Assembly (NCBI GenBank): GCA_910577575.1
Contig: CAJTOG010000003.1
Coordinates: 31,784-95,783, forward strand
Direction: 5' to 3'
Origin: an uncultured Ruminococcus sp.
GTDB taxonomy: Bacteria; Bacillota; Clostridia; Oscillospirales; Ruminococcaceae
DNA: 64,000 nucleotides
Shown here: one piece after another, positions 36,759 through 46,075 of the stretch
Position numbering within the stretch: the first letter of the stretch is position 1
Layout of the letters: each line of letters begins with the position of its first letter
Translations under genes and position numbers: made by a program
The notes under the pieces: model-generated
What the model was told of the DNA's origin: nothing
The model's input: only the letters and a program-made list of their open reading frames with translations
The model's database searches: none

Positions 36759-36858
36759 TTAATGGTATCCTCCTGATATTTTAATAATATTTAATTTACT
36801 GAATAATAATATCCTATTTGTGTGATAATGCAGTGAAAGCATTACGAATTTTCTATGT

Positions 36859-37746
36859 TCATATTAAAATATGTTGTATACTTTCCATATCTTCCGCAAT
36901 CTGCCTTTTAAGTTCGTCCAAAGAACTGAATTTCTGTTCAGGACGTATAAATTCCAAAAGGTTCAATCTGATATTTTTTCCGTATAAATCGCCTGAAAAA
37001 TTTATAATATGAGTTTCCGCAAGTGGTACACCATCATAATTTACAGTAGGTTTCATACCGATATTGGTCATTGCCCTGTACCGATACCCATTTATAAAAG
37101 TATCAGACGCATACACTCCGAATTTCGGAACAAGCTGTCCTTTTTCAAAAATCTGGTTTACAGTAGGAAATCCGATAGTCCGTCCAAGAGCCTTACCGTG
37201 AACAACTTCACTATTTATATTGTAAGGCTCTCCGAGGAACTGGCAAGCTCTTACAGTATCACCATTTAGGAGCAGATTGCGGATAACTGTTGAGGATACT
37301 GTTTCACCCTTATACACAACATCATCGGCTATACGGACTTCAAATCCGTATTTTTTTCCAAGTTCACACAGTTCATTTACTCCGCATGAAGCAAAATTTC
37401 CAAACCTGAAATTATTTCCACAGCATACTATACCTGCATTCATCTTATCAATAAGAATATTTTTAACAAATTCTTCACCGCTTAATCTGCATATTTCCTC
37501 GAATGATACCGACCGAATATGTGACCCGAAACCAAGATTAAACAACATATTATATTTACTGAGATGATTATAAATATATCCGTATTCACCCTTGCTTTTT
37601 CGTAATACCATTGTCGGATTGAATGTAAAAACATAAGGAATCAAGCCGTTTTTTTCCTGCTCCAGAGCAAGATTCAATACAGCACGATGCCCGAGATGAA
37701 CACCGTCAAAAAGACCGAGTGCAACAGCAGATTTTCCTGTATTCAT
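36859..37746 (-). CDS. ribF: bifunctional riboflavin kinase/FAD synthetase
   Basis: 295 residues. The N-terminal adenylyltransferase domain has ALGLFDGVHLGHRAV, and TVSSTVIRNLLLNGD closes it. The C-terminal flavokinase domain has GRTIGFPTVNQ, YRAMTNIGMKPT and AETHIINFSGDLYG. It turns riboflavin into FMN and FAD. It follows truB by 10 bases and ends the rimP-infB operon, as in many Bacillota. Confidence 0.96.
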   Translation of the reverse strand: MNTGKSAVALGLFDGVHLGHRAVLNLALEQEKNGLIPYVFTFNPTMVLRKSKGEYGYIYNHLSKYNMLFNLGFGSHIRSVSFEEICRLSGEEFVKNILIDKMNAGIVCCGNNFRFGNFASCGVNELCELGKKYGFEVRIADDVVYKGETVSSTVIRNLLLNGDTVRACQFLGEPYNINSEVVHGKALGRTIGFPTVNQIFEKGQLVPKFGVYASDTFINGYRYRAMTNIGMKPTVNYDGVPLAETHIINFSGDLYGKNIRLNLLEFIRPEQKFSSLDELKRQIAEDMESIQHILI

Positions 37747-37756
37747 TTATTTCACC

Positions 37757-38650
37757 TCAGATAAAATTTTTAACAATCCTAATACATCCATTTCCAAAAT
37801 CCGCAGAAGCTATACCGATAAATTTGCCATCAAAACCATATACTGAATATTCAGGAACTCCCTGCCTGATATTTTTTATGCGGTTCAAATCCAGCTTAAC
37901 GCCGTTTCTGTACATTCTTGTTTGTACCTCATTAAGACACAGTTTAGGAATATTTTGAAAAACACGTTCTATCGGCAAAATAAGCGACTCAAGTCTATCT
38001 TCATCCTTAGCACACTGTACTTCATCAAGGGTAAAGCATTCATTTATAGTGAATCCGCTTGAATACGTGCGGACAAGACCCGTCATAATACCGCCACAAC
38101 CAAGCCTTTCACCTATGTCATTTATAATTGTACGGATATAAGTACCCTTTCCGCAGTCAATTTCAAGAGTACCTTCACGGCTTTCCTCATCATATCTCAA
38201 AATACTGATATTCTTAATTTCAATTTCACGTGGATTACGTTCAACTTCAATTCCCTGACGTGCCAAATCATACAGACGTTTCCCGTTGACCTGAACAGCC
38301 GAATACATAGGCGGCAACTGCCTTACTTTACCTTTAAATTCAGGCAGAACTGCTTCAAGTTCCTCACGATTTATTTTTTTATCAGATTCTGTTAAAATAT
38401 TTCCTGTAACATCTTGAGTATCGGAAGTTTTTCCAAATATGAAATCGGCAGTGTATCTCTTTGAATTATCTGGCATAATATCACAAGCTTTTGTAGCAGT
38501 CCCGACAAATACCGGCAGAACACCTGTTGCCATTGGGTCAAGAGTACCGCCGTGACCAAGACGCTTTATTTTCATTATGCCCCTGAGTTTTGCAATAACA
38601 TCAAAGGAAGTAAATCCCTGTGGCTTGTTTATACAAAGTATGCCGTTCAT
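37757..38650 (-). CDS. truB: tRNA pseudouridine-55 synthase
   Basis: 297 residues. KPQGFTSFDV and the catalytic Asp motif GHGGTLDPMATGVLPV are followed by RQLPPMYSAVQVNGKRLYDLAR and CGKGTYIRTI. It makes pseudouridine 55 in the T loop of tRNAs. It overlaps the upstream DHH gene by 4 bases. Confidence 0.97.
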   Translation of the reverse strand: MNGILCINKPQGFTSFDVIAKLRGIMKIKRLGHGGTLDPMATGVLPVFVGTATKACDIMPDNSKRYTADFIFGKTSDTQDVTGNILTESDKKINREELEAVLPEFKGKVRQLPPMYSAVQVNGKRLYDLARQGIEVERNPREIEIKNISILRYDEESREGTLEIDCGKGTYIRTIINDIGERLGCGGIMTGLVRTYSSGFTINECFTLDEVQCAKDEDRLESLILPIERVFQNIPKLCLNEVQTRMYRNGVKLDLNRIKNIRQGVPEYSVYGFDGKFIGIASADFGNGCIRIVKNFI

Positions 38651-39600
38651 AAAAGTGCCTTTCTTACAGCCTCAACAAGCTGTTTTTTAGCTTCGTCAAG
38701 AGTACCTTCAATTATACATCCGGCAGCTTTTGCGTGACCGCCTCCGCCGAAAATACGGCATATATCAGATACATTTACAAAATCAGCCGAGCGGAAAGAA
38801 CATTTATAAACATTAGGTTCACGTTCTTTCATGAGTATGCCGACTTCTGTATCCTCAAGCTGTATTGTCATAGGGGCAAGCCCTTCAAACTCATCTGAAT
38901 TTATTCCCAATTCATTCATCATATCAAGAGTTATAGCTGCAATAACAAGCTTATTGTCAAGATACTCTTCCATAATATCTACAAACTTGGATTCAAGTAT
39001 CATTCTTCCCTTTGATTTTATCTCAAACATACGGCGGTTTATTTTTGAGAAATTTATATCACTGTAACAGTGTTTCATTTCAGCAGCAATTTCATGTGCA
39101 TGTGAAGTAGTGCAGTCATACCTGAAACAGCCTGAATCGGTTGCAATGCCTGTATAAAGGCACATCGCACAATGAGAACTGATATTTATTCCCATAAATT
39201 TTGCAAGGTCATAAATAATTTCGCAGGATGCTGTTGCTTTCGGACGGAGCAATGTTTTTTCCGCATAATTTCTGTTTGATACGTGATGGTCTATGCAAAG
39301 CTGTACTTTATCTCCGTAAATTTCCTGATATTTTCCCATAAGCTTGGTATCGGCAACATCAACTGCTATAATAGTTTCAGGCTTAAACTCTTCACCTGCT
39401 CCGCTGTTCGTAATAAAGTCATAGCGTGATGTAAATTCATCACTGCAAACAACCCTGCTTCTTATACCAAGCTCAGTAAGAATATCCTTCAGACCGAATC
39501 CTGCACCGATACAATCGCCGTCAGGACTCTGATGTGTGATTATAACAGCGTCCTTGCAGTTCCTGAGAAAAACTTCCGCTTCACTAAAACCAATATACAT
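38647..39600 (-). CDS. nrnA: DHH/DHHA1 phosphoesterase (NrnA-like)
   Basis: 317 residues. DHH motifs THQSPDGDCIGAG, VDVADTKLMG and CIDHHVSN precede the DHHA1 end FGGGGHAKAAGC. NrnA-type enzymes degrade short RNAs and pAp; the gene lies between rbfA and truB as in other Bacillota. The nanoRNase versus pAp or cyclic-dinucleotide hydrolase role is not decided by sequence alone. Confidence 0.92.
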   Translation of the reverse strand: MYIGFSEAEVFLRNCKDAVIITHQSPDGDCIGAGFGLKDILTELGIRSRVVCSDEFTSRYDFITNSGAGEEFKPETIIAVDVADTKLMGKYQEIYGDKVQLCIDHHVSNRNYAEKTLLRPKATASCEIIYDLAKFMGINISSHCAMCLYTGIATDSGCFRYDCTTSHAHEIAAEMKHCYSDINFSKINRRMFEIKSKGRMILESKFVDIMEEYLDNKLVIAAITLDMMNELGINSDEFEGLAPMTIQLEDTEVGILMKEREPNVYKCSFRSADFVNVSDICRIFGGGGHAKAAGCIIEGTLDEAKKQLVEAVRKALL

Positions 39601-39625
39601 AGCAATTCTCCTTTGACTGAATTTG

Positions 39626-39964
39626 TTATAGAATATCGTTGAGCTTTTTGCTTATTTCTGCACCACGCTCAATGGAACTGTCTGCAATAAAAGTAAGGGA
39701 CGGCGATTTTCTCATTTGCAGACGATGAAAAAGTTCACGGCGGATATAGCCTGCCGCACTTGTCAGTCCCTTGACTGATTCTTTTGTACGTTCAATGCCT
39801 TCCAGACTTGATACATATACCTTGCATACTGACATATCACCTGATAAATCAGCTCTTACAACAGTAAGAAGCTTATCTATTCTGGGGTCTTTGAGTTCCC
39901 TTAAAATAGCGGTAAGTTCTCTCTTTATATCTTCTGCCATACGATTTGTTTTAAAGTTTGCCAT
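39626..39964 (-). CDS. rbfA: ribosome-binding factor A
   Basis: 112 residues, KH-like fold. RMAEDIKRELTAILRELKDPRI and VCKVYVSSLEG are family landmarks; the C-terminus LTFIADSSIERGAEISKKL matches too. It assists 16S rRNA maturation. AAAGGAGAA precedes the ATG at 39964. Confidence 0.96.
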   Translation of the reverse strand: MANFKTNRMAEDIKRELTAILRELKDPRIDKLLTVVRADLSGDMSVCKVYVSSLEGIERTKESVKGLTSAAGYIRRELFHRLQMRKSPSLTFIADSSIERGAEISKKLNDIL

Positions 39965-40000
39965 ATTTCTCCTTTTTGTAAAAAACAGATAATCAAACAA

Positions 40001-40024
40001 GAAGCAGGATTAAATACCCGCTTC
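40001..40024 (-). terminator. hairpin between infB and rbfA
   Basis: On the minus strand GAAGCGGG pairs with CCTGCTTC (8 bp with one G-U), followed by TTGTTTGATT. The G-U pair and T-rich tail indicate a minus-strand, partial terminator or attenuator within the operon. Confidence 0.5.
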
Positions 40025-40044
40025 CTGTATTGTTTATATATCAA

Positions 40045-42612
40045 TTAATCTTCACGATATTCTTCAACTGTATAAGTTTCAAAAATATCGCCTTCTTTTA
40101 CATCACTGAATTTTTCAAGGCTTATACCGCATTCATATCCCTCTGCAACTTCCTTTGCATCGTCCTTGAAACGTTTCAAGCCTGATATCTTGTCATCAGC
40201 GATAATTATGCCGTCACGTACTACACGAACCTGACAGCCACGTATTACTTTTCCGTTAAGAACATAGCTTCCTGCAACCATTCCGACATTTGAAATTTTA
40301 TATACCTGACGGACTTCAATTCGTCCAAGCTCAACATCACGGAATTTAGGTGCAAGCATACCTTTCATGGCTGTAGAAATTTCTTCTATAGCATCATAAA
40401 TGATACGGTAAAGACGTATATCAACACCATCTCTTGCTGCATTTTCAGCAGCTACAGGGTCAGGACGTACATTGAATCCAACAATAATAGCATTTGATGC
40501 ACTTGCAAGCATAACATCACTTTCTTTGACTGCTCCGACTGCTCCGTGTATTACGTGAACTCTTACTTCATTGTTTGAAAGCTTTTCAAGCGACTGCTTA
40601 ACTGCTTCAACCGAGCCCTGAACATCAGCTTTTACAATAACAGGAAGTTCCTTGATTTCTCCCTCTGCAATCTGGCTGAAAAGATTATCAAGAGTAACTT
40701 TTCTATAGGAATTGAACTGCTCCTGCTTTGCTTCATGCTTACGCTGTTCAACAAGTTCTCTTGCAAGTCTTTCATCTTCAACAGCATTGAAAATGTCACC
40801 TGCACTCGGAACTTCCGCAAGACCCGTAATCTCAACCGGAACAGACGGACCAGCAGATTTTACTGTTCTTCCTTTATCGTTTGTCATTACTCTTACACGT
40901 CCCACCGCTGTACCTGCAATAAGAACGTCACCCTGTTTAAGCGTACCGTTCTGGACAAGAAGTGTGGCTATAGGACCTCTGCCTTTATCAAGACGTGCCT
41001 CAATAACAGTACCCTTTGCAAGTCTGTCAGGATTAGCCTTTAAATCCTGAACTTCTGCAACAAGAAGTACATTTTCAAGCAATTCGTCAATTCCATCGCC
41101 TGTTTTTGCAGAAACAGGAACACAGATAATATCTCCGCCCCAGTCCTCACATACAAGGTCATATTTTGTAAGCTCTTCCTTGATTCTATCAGGATTTGCA
41201 CCCTCTTTATCCATTTTGTTTATTGCAACAATTATCTGTACACCGGCAGATTTGGCATGATTGATTGATTCAACAGTCTGAGGCATAATACCGTCATCAG
41301 CAGCAACGACAAGAATTGCAATGTCTGTGATATTTGCACCTCTTGCACGCATTGAAGTGAATGCCTCATGTCCGGGAGTATCAAGAAAAGTAATTTTCTG
41401 TCCGTCAACTTTAACCTGATATGCACCTATATGCTGAGTAATTCCGCCTGCTTCACCTGCAGCAACATGAGCATTTCTGATTCTGTCAAGAATTGAAGTC
41501 TTACCGTGGTCAACGTGACCCATAACAACAACAACAGGACATCTTGATTCAAGATTTGTATCATCATCATCGCTGTCATCAATAAGGCGTTCTTCAATGG
41601 TAACGATAACTTCCTTTTCCACTTTTGCACCCATTTCGTCAGCAACAAGCGAAGCAGTGTCAAAATCAATTTCCTGATTTATAGAAGCCATTATGCCAAG
41701 CCCCATAAGTTTCTTTATAACCTGAGTAGCAGTAGCCTTGAGACGTGCAGCAAGCTCACCGACCGTGATTATATCAGGAATCATAACTTTAAGCTGCTGT
41801 TTTCTTGCACGTTCCAGCTCAAGTCTTTTAAGCTTTTCAGCTTCGGATTCCTTTTTTGAAAACTGCTGACGGTTTCTTTGTGCTGATTTCTGATTAATCT
41901 TCTGTTTCTTTGAAGAATAGTTATCATTATGTCTGTTATTTGAAGAAGCCATCTGGTCATAACGCTCATTATATTTATCAAGGTCAACATAACTTCCTCT
42001 TGTATCAACAGTACGCCTCTGGGTAACAGTTGAAGAAGTTTCAGATGAGAAGTTTGCATTAAGCTTTGAGCTTTCACCTCTTACTCTTGCTTTAACCTGT
42101 TCTTTTTCTTTCTTCTTTTTCTTTTCCTGTTTTGACTCATCAACTTTTACAGAAGATTTCAGAGTTTCATTTTTTCCAGATACAACAGATTTTTCCTCAA
42201 TTTTTTTCTTCTCCGGAATAATTTTCTCCTGCTTCACAAATTTATCCTGTCTGTCTTTTTTATCCTTCTTGTCCTTTTTATCATATTTATCAGACCTATC
42301 GGATTTCTTTTCATCCTTTTTGTCTTTTCTATCTCTTCTGTCTTTTCTGTCTTCTTTTTTGTCGTCTTTCTTATCCTTTTTATCGGATTTTTTAACAGGT
42401 TTAGGGTCATTTTTGGATGCAAAATACTCATCAAATGATTTAACTTCATTCGCTTTCGTATAATGCTCAAGAATTTTGTTCATTTCATCTTCAGTAAGAA
42501 CTGATAAAGGTTTTTTCTTTGTATCTCCTTTTTCAGCGAAAAAGTCGATAATTTTCTGTGAAGGAATATTTAAATCCTTTGCAGCATCAATTAATTTTAT
42601 TTTTTTTGCCAT
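40045..42612 (-). CDS. infB: translation initiation factor IF-2
   Basis: 855 residues. The N-terminal region (about 60-280) is very rich in Lys and Asp with runs of DKKDKK-like units and low-complexity Gln/Arg stretches. The GTPase domain follows with G1 GHVDHGKTSI, G3 DTPGHEAF and G4 NKMDK, then the C1/C2 domains that bind fMet-tRNA. It delivers initiator tRNA to the ribosome. It follows ylxQ by 82 bases that hold a small GCCGTA/TACGGC hairpin (42635-42652). Confidence 0.97.
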   Translation of the reverse strand: MAKKIKLIDAAKDLNIPSQKIIDFFAEKGDTKKKPLSVLTEDEMNKILEHYTKANEVKSFDEYFASKNDPKPVKKSDKKDKKDDKKEDRKDRRDRKDKKDEKKSDRSDKYDKKDKKDKKDRQDKFVKQEKIIPEKKKIEEKSVVSGKNETLKSSVKVDESKQEKKKKKEKEQVKARVRGESSKLNANFSSETSSTVTQRRTVDTRGSYVDLDKYNERYDQMASSNNRHNDNYSSKKQKINQKSAQRNRQQFSKKESEAEKLKRLELERARKQQLKVMIPDIITVGELAARLKATATQVIKKLMGLGIMASINQEIDFDTASLVADEMGAKVEKEVIVTIEERLIDDSDDDDTNLESRCPVVVVMGHVDHGKTSILDRIRNAHVAAGEAGGITQHIGAYQVKVDGQKITFLDTPGHEAFTSMRARGANITDIAILVVAADDGIMPQTVESINHAKSAGVQIIVAINKMDKEGANPDRIKEELTKYDLVCEDWGGDIICVPVSAKTGDGIDELLENVLLVAEVQDLKANPDRLAKGTVIEARLDKGRGPIATLLVQNGTLKQGDVLIAGTAVGRVRVMTNDKGRTVKSAGPSVPVEITGLAEVPSAGDIFNAVEDERLARELVEQRKHEAKQEQFNSYRKVTLDNLFSQIAEGEIKELPVIVKADVQGSVEAVKQSLEKLSNNEVRVHVIHGAVGAVKESDVMLASASNAIIVGFNVRPDPVAAENAARDGVDIRLYRIIYDAIEEISTAMKGMLAPKFRDVELGRIEVRQVYKISNVGMVAGSYVLNGKVIRGCQVRVVRDGIIIADDKISGLKRFKDDAKEVAEGYECGISLEKFSDVKEGDIFETYTVEEYRED

Positions 42613-42694
42613 AGGCTGAAACCCTCCTTGTTTTGCCGTAATATAATACGGCTTCAGCGTTCAATGTATAAATCTATGTCAGCACCCTACGGTG

Positions 42695-43000
42695 TTATTT
42701 TATTTTTGAAAATCCTTCGGCAAATCCTTTGTCACATATTGCAATAACTGCCGTTTCTTTACTGTTCAATCTGCCTATATCGCTCTTTTCAAGCTCTGTA
42801 ATAATCATAGGCACATTATTACGTTCACTGAAAAATCTTATCTCCTTAACTGTTTTTGGTGAAGCATCAGCAGCAACCAGTATACAATATGCCTTATTGT
42901 TTAAAATTGCTTCCTTTGCATTATCAAAACCTTTTGCAATTTTTCCAGCCTTCATACATATTGTAAGCAAATCAGTGGTTTTCTGTTTTTTCAAGCTCAT
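42695..43000 (-). CDS. ylxQ: L7Ae-like ribosomal/RNA-binding protein YlxQ
   Basis: 101 residues, L7Ae fold: AGKIAKGFDNAKEAI, KAYCILVAADASPKTVKEI and PMIITELEKSDIGRLNSKE. It probably binds K-turn RNA. It overlaps ylxR by 29 bases and sits in the standard nusA-ylxR-ylxQ-infB order. Confidence 0.93.
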   Translation of the reverse strand: MSLKKQKTTDLLTICMKAGKIAKGFDNAKEAILNNKAYCILVAADASPKTVKEIRFFSERNNVPMIITELEKSDIGRLNSKETAVIAICDKGFAEGFSKIK

Positions 43001-43247
43001 TAGCCATCACCTCATAAACACTATCGTCTATCCTGCATGAAAATGACTTCTCAATCCTGTGTGACTTTCTTGCTTTATTAAAGCATTCAATACTTTTACA
43101 GATATAAGCTCCCCGTCCGTTTTTTTTACCTGTAAAATCAAGACTTATCAAGCCTTCAGCTGATTTTACAACACGCATAAGCTCTTTTTTGGGCTTCATT
43201 TCATTACATCCAAGGCACATTCTCATCGGTATTTTCAAAGATTTCAT
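42972..43247 (-). CDS. ylxR: YlxR family RNA-binding protein (DUF448)
   Basis: 91 residues. IPMRMCLGCNEMKPKKELMRVV and GKKNGRGAYICKSIECFNKA are the DUF448 landmarks, with paired cysteines that may hold zinc. YlxR has been reported as an RNase P or RNA-related modulator. It lies two bases after nusA. Confidence 0.95.
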   Translation of the reverse strand: MKSLKIPMRMCLGCNEMKPKKELMRVVKSAEGLISLDFTGKKNGRGAYICKSIECFNKARKSHRIEKSFSCRIDDSVYEVMANELEKTENH

Positions 43248-43249
43248 AA

Positions 43250-44473
43250 TTATTCCTCAGTTTCTGCCGACTTTTCTTCTGTTTCAGTATTTACTGCCGT
43301 TTCATTTACAGCTTCATTGAATAATTCAATCTTTTCTTCTTCACCTAATTCAGAATTTTCCTGTTCAAAAATTTTATTATCATACTCAGGAATAACGAAA
43401 TCTTCACTGAGTTCCGGAGCAGTTTCACCTGTAAGTGGATTGGTTTTTGGTTTTATATCAATCTTGAATCCCGTAAGCTTTGCGGCAAGTTTGGCATTCT
43501 GTCCCTTGTTTCCGATAGCAAGTGAAAGCTGGTCATTGGGGACAATTACAGTACAGGTTTTTTCTTCCATTGAAGTAATGATGGTTTTCAGGGTTTTAGC
43601 AGGAGCAAGTGCACGTGATATAAATTCCTCCGGTTTTTCACTCCATGGAATAATATCAATCTTTTCACCCCTCAGTTCATTGACTACGGCAGAAATTCTT
43701 GACTTTCCGGGTCCTATACAAGCTCCCACTGCATCAACATTTGCATCGTTTGAGAATATGGCTATCTTTGTTCTTGAACCTGCTTCACGGGAAATAGACT
43801 TGATTTCAACAATTCCATCTTTAATTTCAGGTACTTCCATTTCAAAAAGCTTTCTGACCAAATCCTTGTGAGTACGAGAAATTTTAACTATAGGCTTTTT
43901 GGTTTTACCTATAATATCAGTGATATAAACCTTTACATTAGTACCCTCGACAAAAGTTTCATTCGGAATCTGTTCTTTTTTGAAAAGATAAAGCTCTGTT
44001 CCATCATAAATAACAGTAACATTTCCTCTGCCCGGCTCAACCTGAGAAACCCTTGCAATAATACATTCATGTTCCTTATCTTCAAACTTGCTGAGCATCT
44101 GATTACGGCTGATTTCTCTCAAATCTCCCTTGATTGACTGTTTAGCGGAAAGAGCAGCCATTCTTCCGAGTTTGGATATGTCGATTTCTTTCATAATAGT
44201 ACCACCTATAATTGCATTGTGGTCTATTGTCTTTGCCACATCAATATTGATTTCATTTTCGTCAATCGGTTCATCTTCAATAATTTCCTGAACGATATAC
44301 ATAGCAAATTTTTTGGTTGCGGGGTCAATTTCAACCCTTATTCTGTCTTCACTGTGCGGATATGCTCTTTTTGCAGCCTTAAGCATAGCAGACTTGACCT
44401 TCTCAATAAGCTGTTCAGTTTCAACACTGTTCTCCTCACCGAGCATCTGCAATGCATCGAAAAAGTTTTCCAT
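43250..44473 (-). CDS. nusA: transcription termination/antitermination factor NusA
   Basis: 407 residues. The N-terminal RNA polymerase-binding domain (about 1-125) is followed by S1 (EHECIIARVSQVEPGRGNV), KH1 (REAGSRTKIAIFSND, GACIGPGKSRISAVVNEL) and KH2 (LSLAIGNKGQNAKLAAKLTG). An acidic tail ends the protein; no repeat AR domains, as usual in Gram-positives. It modulates pausing and intrinsic termination. A GGAGGAAATT ribosome binding site precedes the ATG. Confidence 0.97.
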   Translation of the reverse strand: MENFFDALQMLGEENSVETEQLIEKVKSAMLKAAKRAYPHSEDRIRVEIDPATKKFAMYIVQEIIEDEPIDENEINIDVAKTIDHNAIIGGTIMKEIDISKLGRMAALSAKQSIKGDLREISRNQMLSKFEDKEHECIIARVSQVEPGRGNVTVIYDGTELYLFKKEQIPNETFVEGTNVKVYITDIIGKTKKPIVKISRTHKDLVRKLFEMEVPEIKDGIVEIKSISREAGSRTKIAIFSNDANVDAVGACIGPGKSRISAVVNELRGEKIDIIPWSEKPEEFISRALAPAKTLKTIITSMEEKTCTVIVPNDQLSLAIGNKGQNAKLAAKLTGFKIDIKPKTNPLTGETAPELSEDFVIPEYDNKIFEQENSELGEEEKIELFNEAVNETAVNTETEEKSAETEE

Positions 44474-44506
44474 TTTAATTTCCTCCGATAATTATATTTA
44501 ATTCAA

Positions 44507-44986
44507 TTACTCATCAAAATCGAACCATAGCTTGATAAAAGCCACATCCGAAAGCTGAAATGTTCTCTCATTGTCATTATCATCTGAAACGACTATCTGA
44601 TTTTTATCTGCACCCTTCAGAAATGCACAGACTTCTTTTTCACCGTCAATACTTCTTATAAAACGGATTCTTATCTTGTCGCCCATGCATATCTCAAAGT
44701 GTTCCTCTTTAAGCAGTTCCCTTTCAAGACCTGCCGAACCAACTTCCAGAGTATAACTCTGCGGAATCGGGTCGTTTTCATCAAGAATCTTATTAACTGG
44801 TTCAGTAACAGTTTCACAGTCTTCAATTGTGATACCCTCATCACAGTCAATAAAGATTCTGAGGTACCATGAAGCACCTTCTTTAACATAGCTTACATCC
44901 CAGAGATAGTAACCAAGTTCATCAGTAACCGGCTTTACAAGGTCATATACTTTCTGCTCTGTTGCACTGAATTTTTTCAGTTTCAT
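44507..44986 (-). CDS. rimP: ribosome maturation factor RimP
   Basis: 159 residues. YYLWDVSYVKEGASWYLRIFID, ITIEDCETVTEPVNKILDE and LEVGSAGLERELLKEEHFE are family signatures (cited in part). It is needed for 30S assembly. AAAGGAATTTT precedes the ATG at 44986. It heads the nusA-infB operon, with a promoter at 45083-45111 and a leader hairpin between. Confidence 0.95.
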   Translation of the reverse strand: MKLKKFSATEQKVYDLVKPVTDELGYYLWDVSYVKEGASWYLRIFIDCDEGITIEDCETVTEPVNKILDENDPIPQSYTLEVGSAGLERELLKEEHFEICMGDKIRIRFIRSIDGEKEVCAFLKGADKNQIVVSDDNDNERTFQLSDVAFIKLWFDFDE

Positions 44987-45037
44987 TTTAAAATTCCTTT
45001 CCATGCTTCTTTTTGTCTGTAGTATTCAAACAAACGA

Positions 45038-45059
45038 AAGACCGGAGGATTCCGGTCTT
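45038..45059 (-). terminator. terminator-like hairpin in the rimP-nusA operon leader
   Basis: On the minus strand AAGACCGG (45059-45052), 6-nt loop, CCGGTCTT (45045-45038), then TCGTTTGTTTG. The GC-rich stem and interrupted U tract lie between the operon promoter and the rimP start, so this is an attenuator rather than an end-of-gene terminator. Confidence 0.6.
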
Positions 45060-45082
45060 CAGCATAACTATCATCATATAGT

Positions 45083-45111
45083 ATTATAACACAAATAAAA
45101 TAAAAAATCAA
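45083..45111 (-). promoter_or_regulatory. promoter of the rimP-nusA-infB-ribF operon
   Basis: Minus strand: -35 TTGATT (45111-45106), 17-bp spacer, -10 TATAAT (45088-45083) with TGTGT before it. Confidence 0.8.
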
Positions 45112-45161
45112 GTGTTTTGCAATATTTTTTTCAATTTTATCCAGAAGTATTTCATATGACA

Positions 45162-45821
45162 TCAGAAATTATTTATATCATTACCACCAGTTTCATCAGG
45201 ATAACCATAAACAGGAGTTGTTCGTGTATCAGTTGAAACTTCTCTGCCAAAACCTGATGTAATATCGGACCTCGGATTTTCAGCAGAAGTTGCAATTCCT
45301 CCGGCAACAGATACCTTGATTTCAATTTCAAGTCCCGGACTATTGTCAAAGCTCAGGATAACAAATGTTTCACCTGTTGCGATTCCTTCAATATGACCGA
45401 ATTTATCTACAGATGCTATTGATGGGTCAAGAGACCTCCACACTTCATTTTCTTCAGTACATCCCTCCGGATAAGCCTGAATGTATGAAATTCCCGTTTC
45501 ACCTACATCAAGGAAAATTGACCTTGTTGAAAGCTTGACGCTTGAAGCAAGAGGATGGGTTGTAACAGTTGTTGTAACAGTTGTTGTTTTAGGTAATTCT
45601 GTGGTACTTCCGGTAGTTTGAGTAGTTGTAGTTGAATTTTTACTTGTTCCCTCTTTTCTATCTTCATTGTTTGAACAACCTTTGGCAATGAGAATAAAGA
45701 AAAGCAGAACAATCAAAGCGATTATGGCAAGAGCAGTAAGCTGTCTTTGACGAAGTACCTTTTTTGTTACCTTTTTTCGTGGCTTATTTTTTTCAGATTT
45801 CTGTTCAAAATTATTGTCCAT
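45162..45821 (-). CDS. membrane-anchored protein with a BIG2-like Ig domain
   Basis: 219 residues. A Lys/Arg-rich cytosolic N-terminus, one transmembrane helix (about 30-50), a Thr/Ser-rich linker (about 60-90), then a bacterial Ig-like group 2 domain (SIFLDVGETGISYIQAYPEG, WRSLDPSIASVDKFGHIEGIATGE in part). The last about 45 residues are Gly/Ser/Thr-rich. BIG2 domains serve as surface spacers or binding modules; the target here is unknown. It is a single-gene unit with a promoter at 45924-45952. Confidence 0.8.
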   Translation of the reverse strand: MDNNFEQKSEKNKPRKKVTKKVLRQRQLTALAIIALIVLLFFILIAKGCSNNEDRKEGTSKNSTTTTQTTGSTTELPKTTTVTTTVTTHPLASSVKLSTRSIFLDVGETGISYIQAYPEGCTEENEVWRSLDPSIASVDKFGHIEGIATGETFVILSFDNSPGLEIEIKVSVAGGIATSAENPRSDITSGFGREVSTDTRTTPVYGYPDETGGNDINNF

Positions 45822-45923
45822 GTTAATTTCCTTCCTTTTTTAAACATCTTCAGAGAATATTTATAGTATTGCTCCGGTGCAAAGCCTGTCCGCTTTCTTC
45901 CGAAGTTCTTATACCTATAAAAC

Positions 45924-45952
45924 ATTATATCACAAGAAAAACAAAATGTCAC
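45924..45952 (-). promoter_or_regulatory. promoter of the BIG2-domain gene
   Basis: Minus strand: -35 GTGACA (45952-45947), 17-bp spacer, extended -10 TGTGA-TATAAT (45929-45924). Confidence 0.65.
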
Positions 45953-46075
45953 GTATTTTCAGAAAATTTTACATTTTGTTGTATAACTAAAATTATTTTT
46001 GTAGTTTTTTAACAAAATTTCACTTTAACAATTATATTAAAATACCTTCTGAAATAAAATTATTATTAAAATATG

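Noticed and set aside
45767..45952. 61-aa minus-strand frame upstream of the BIG2 gene
   Set aside because: It overlaps that gene's promoter and start in another frame, and shows no ribosome binding site or conserved features.
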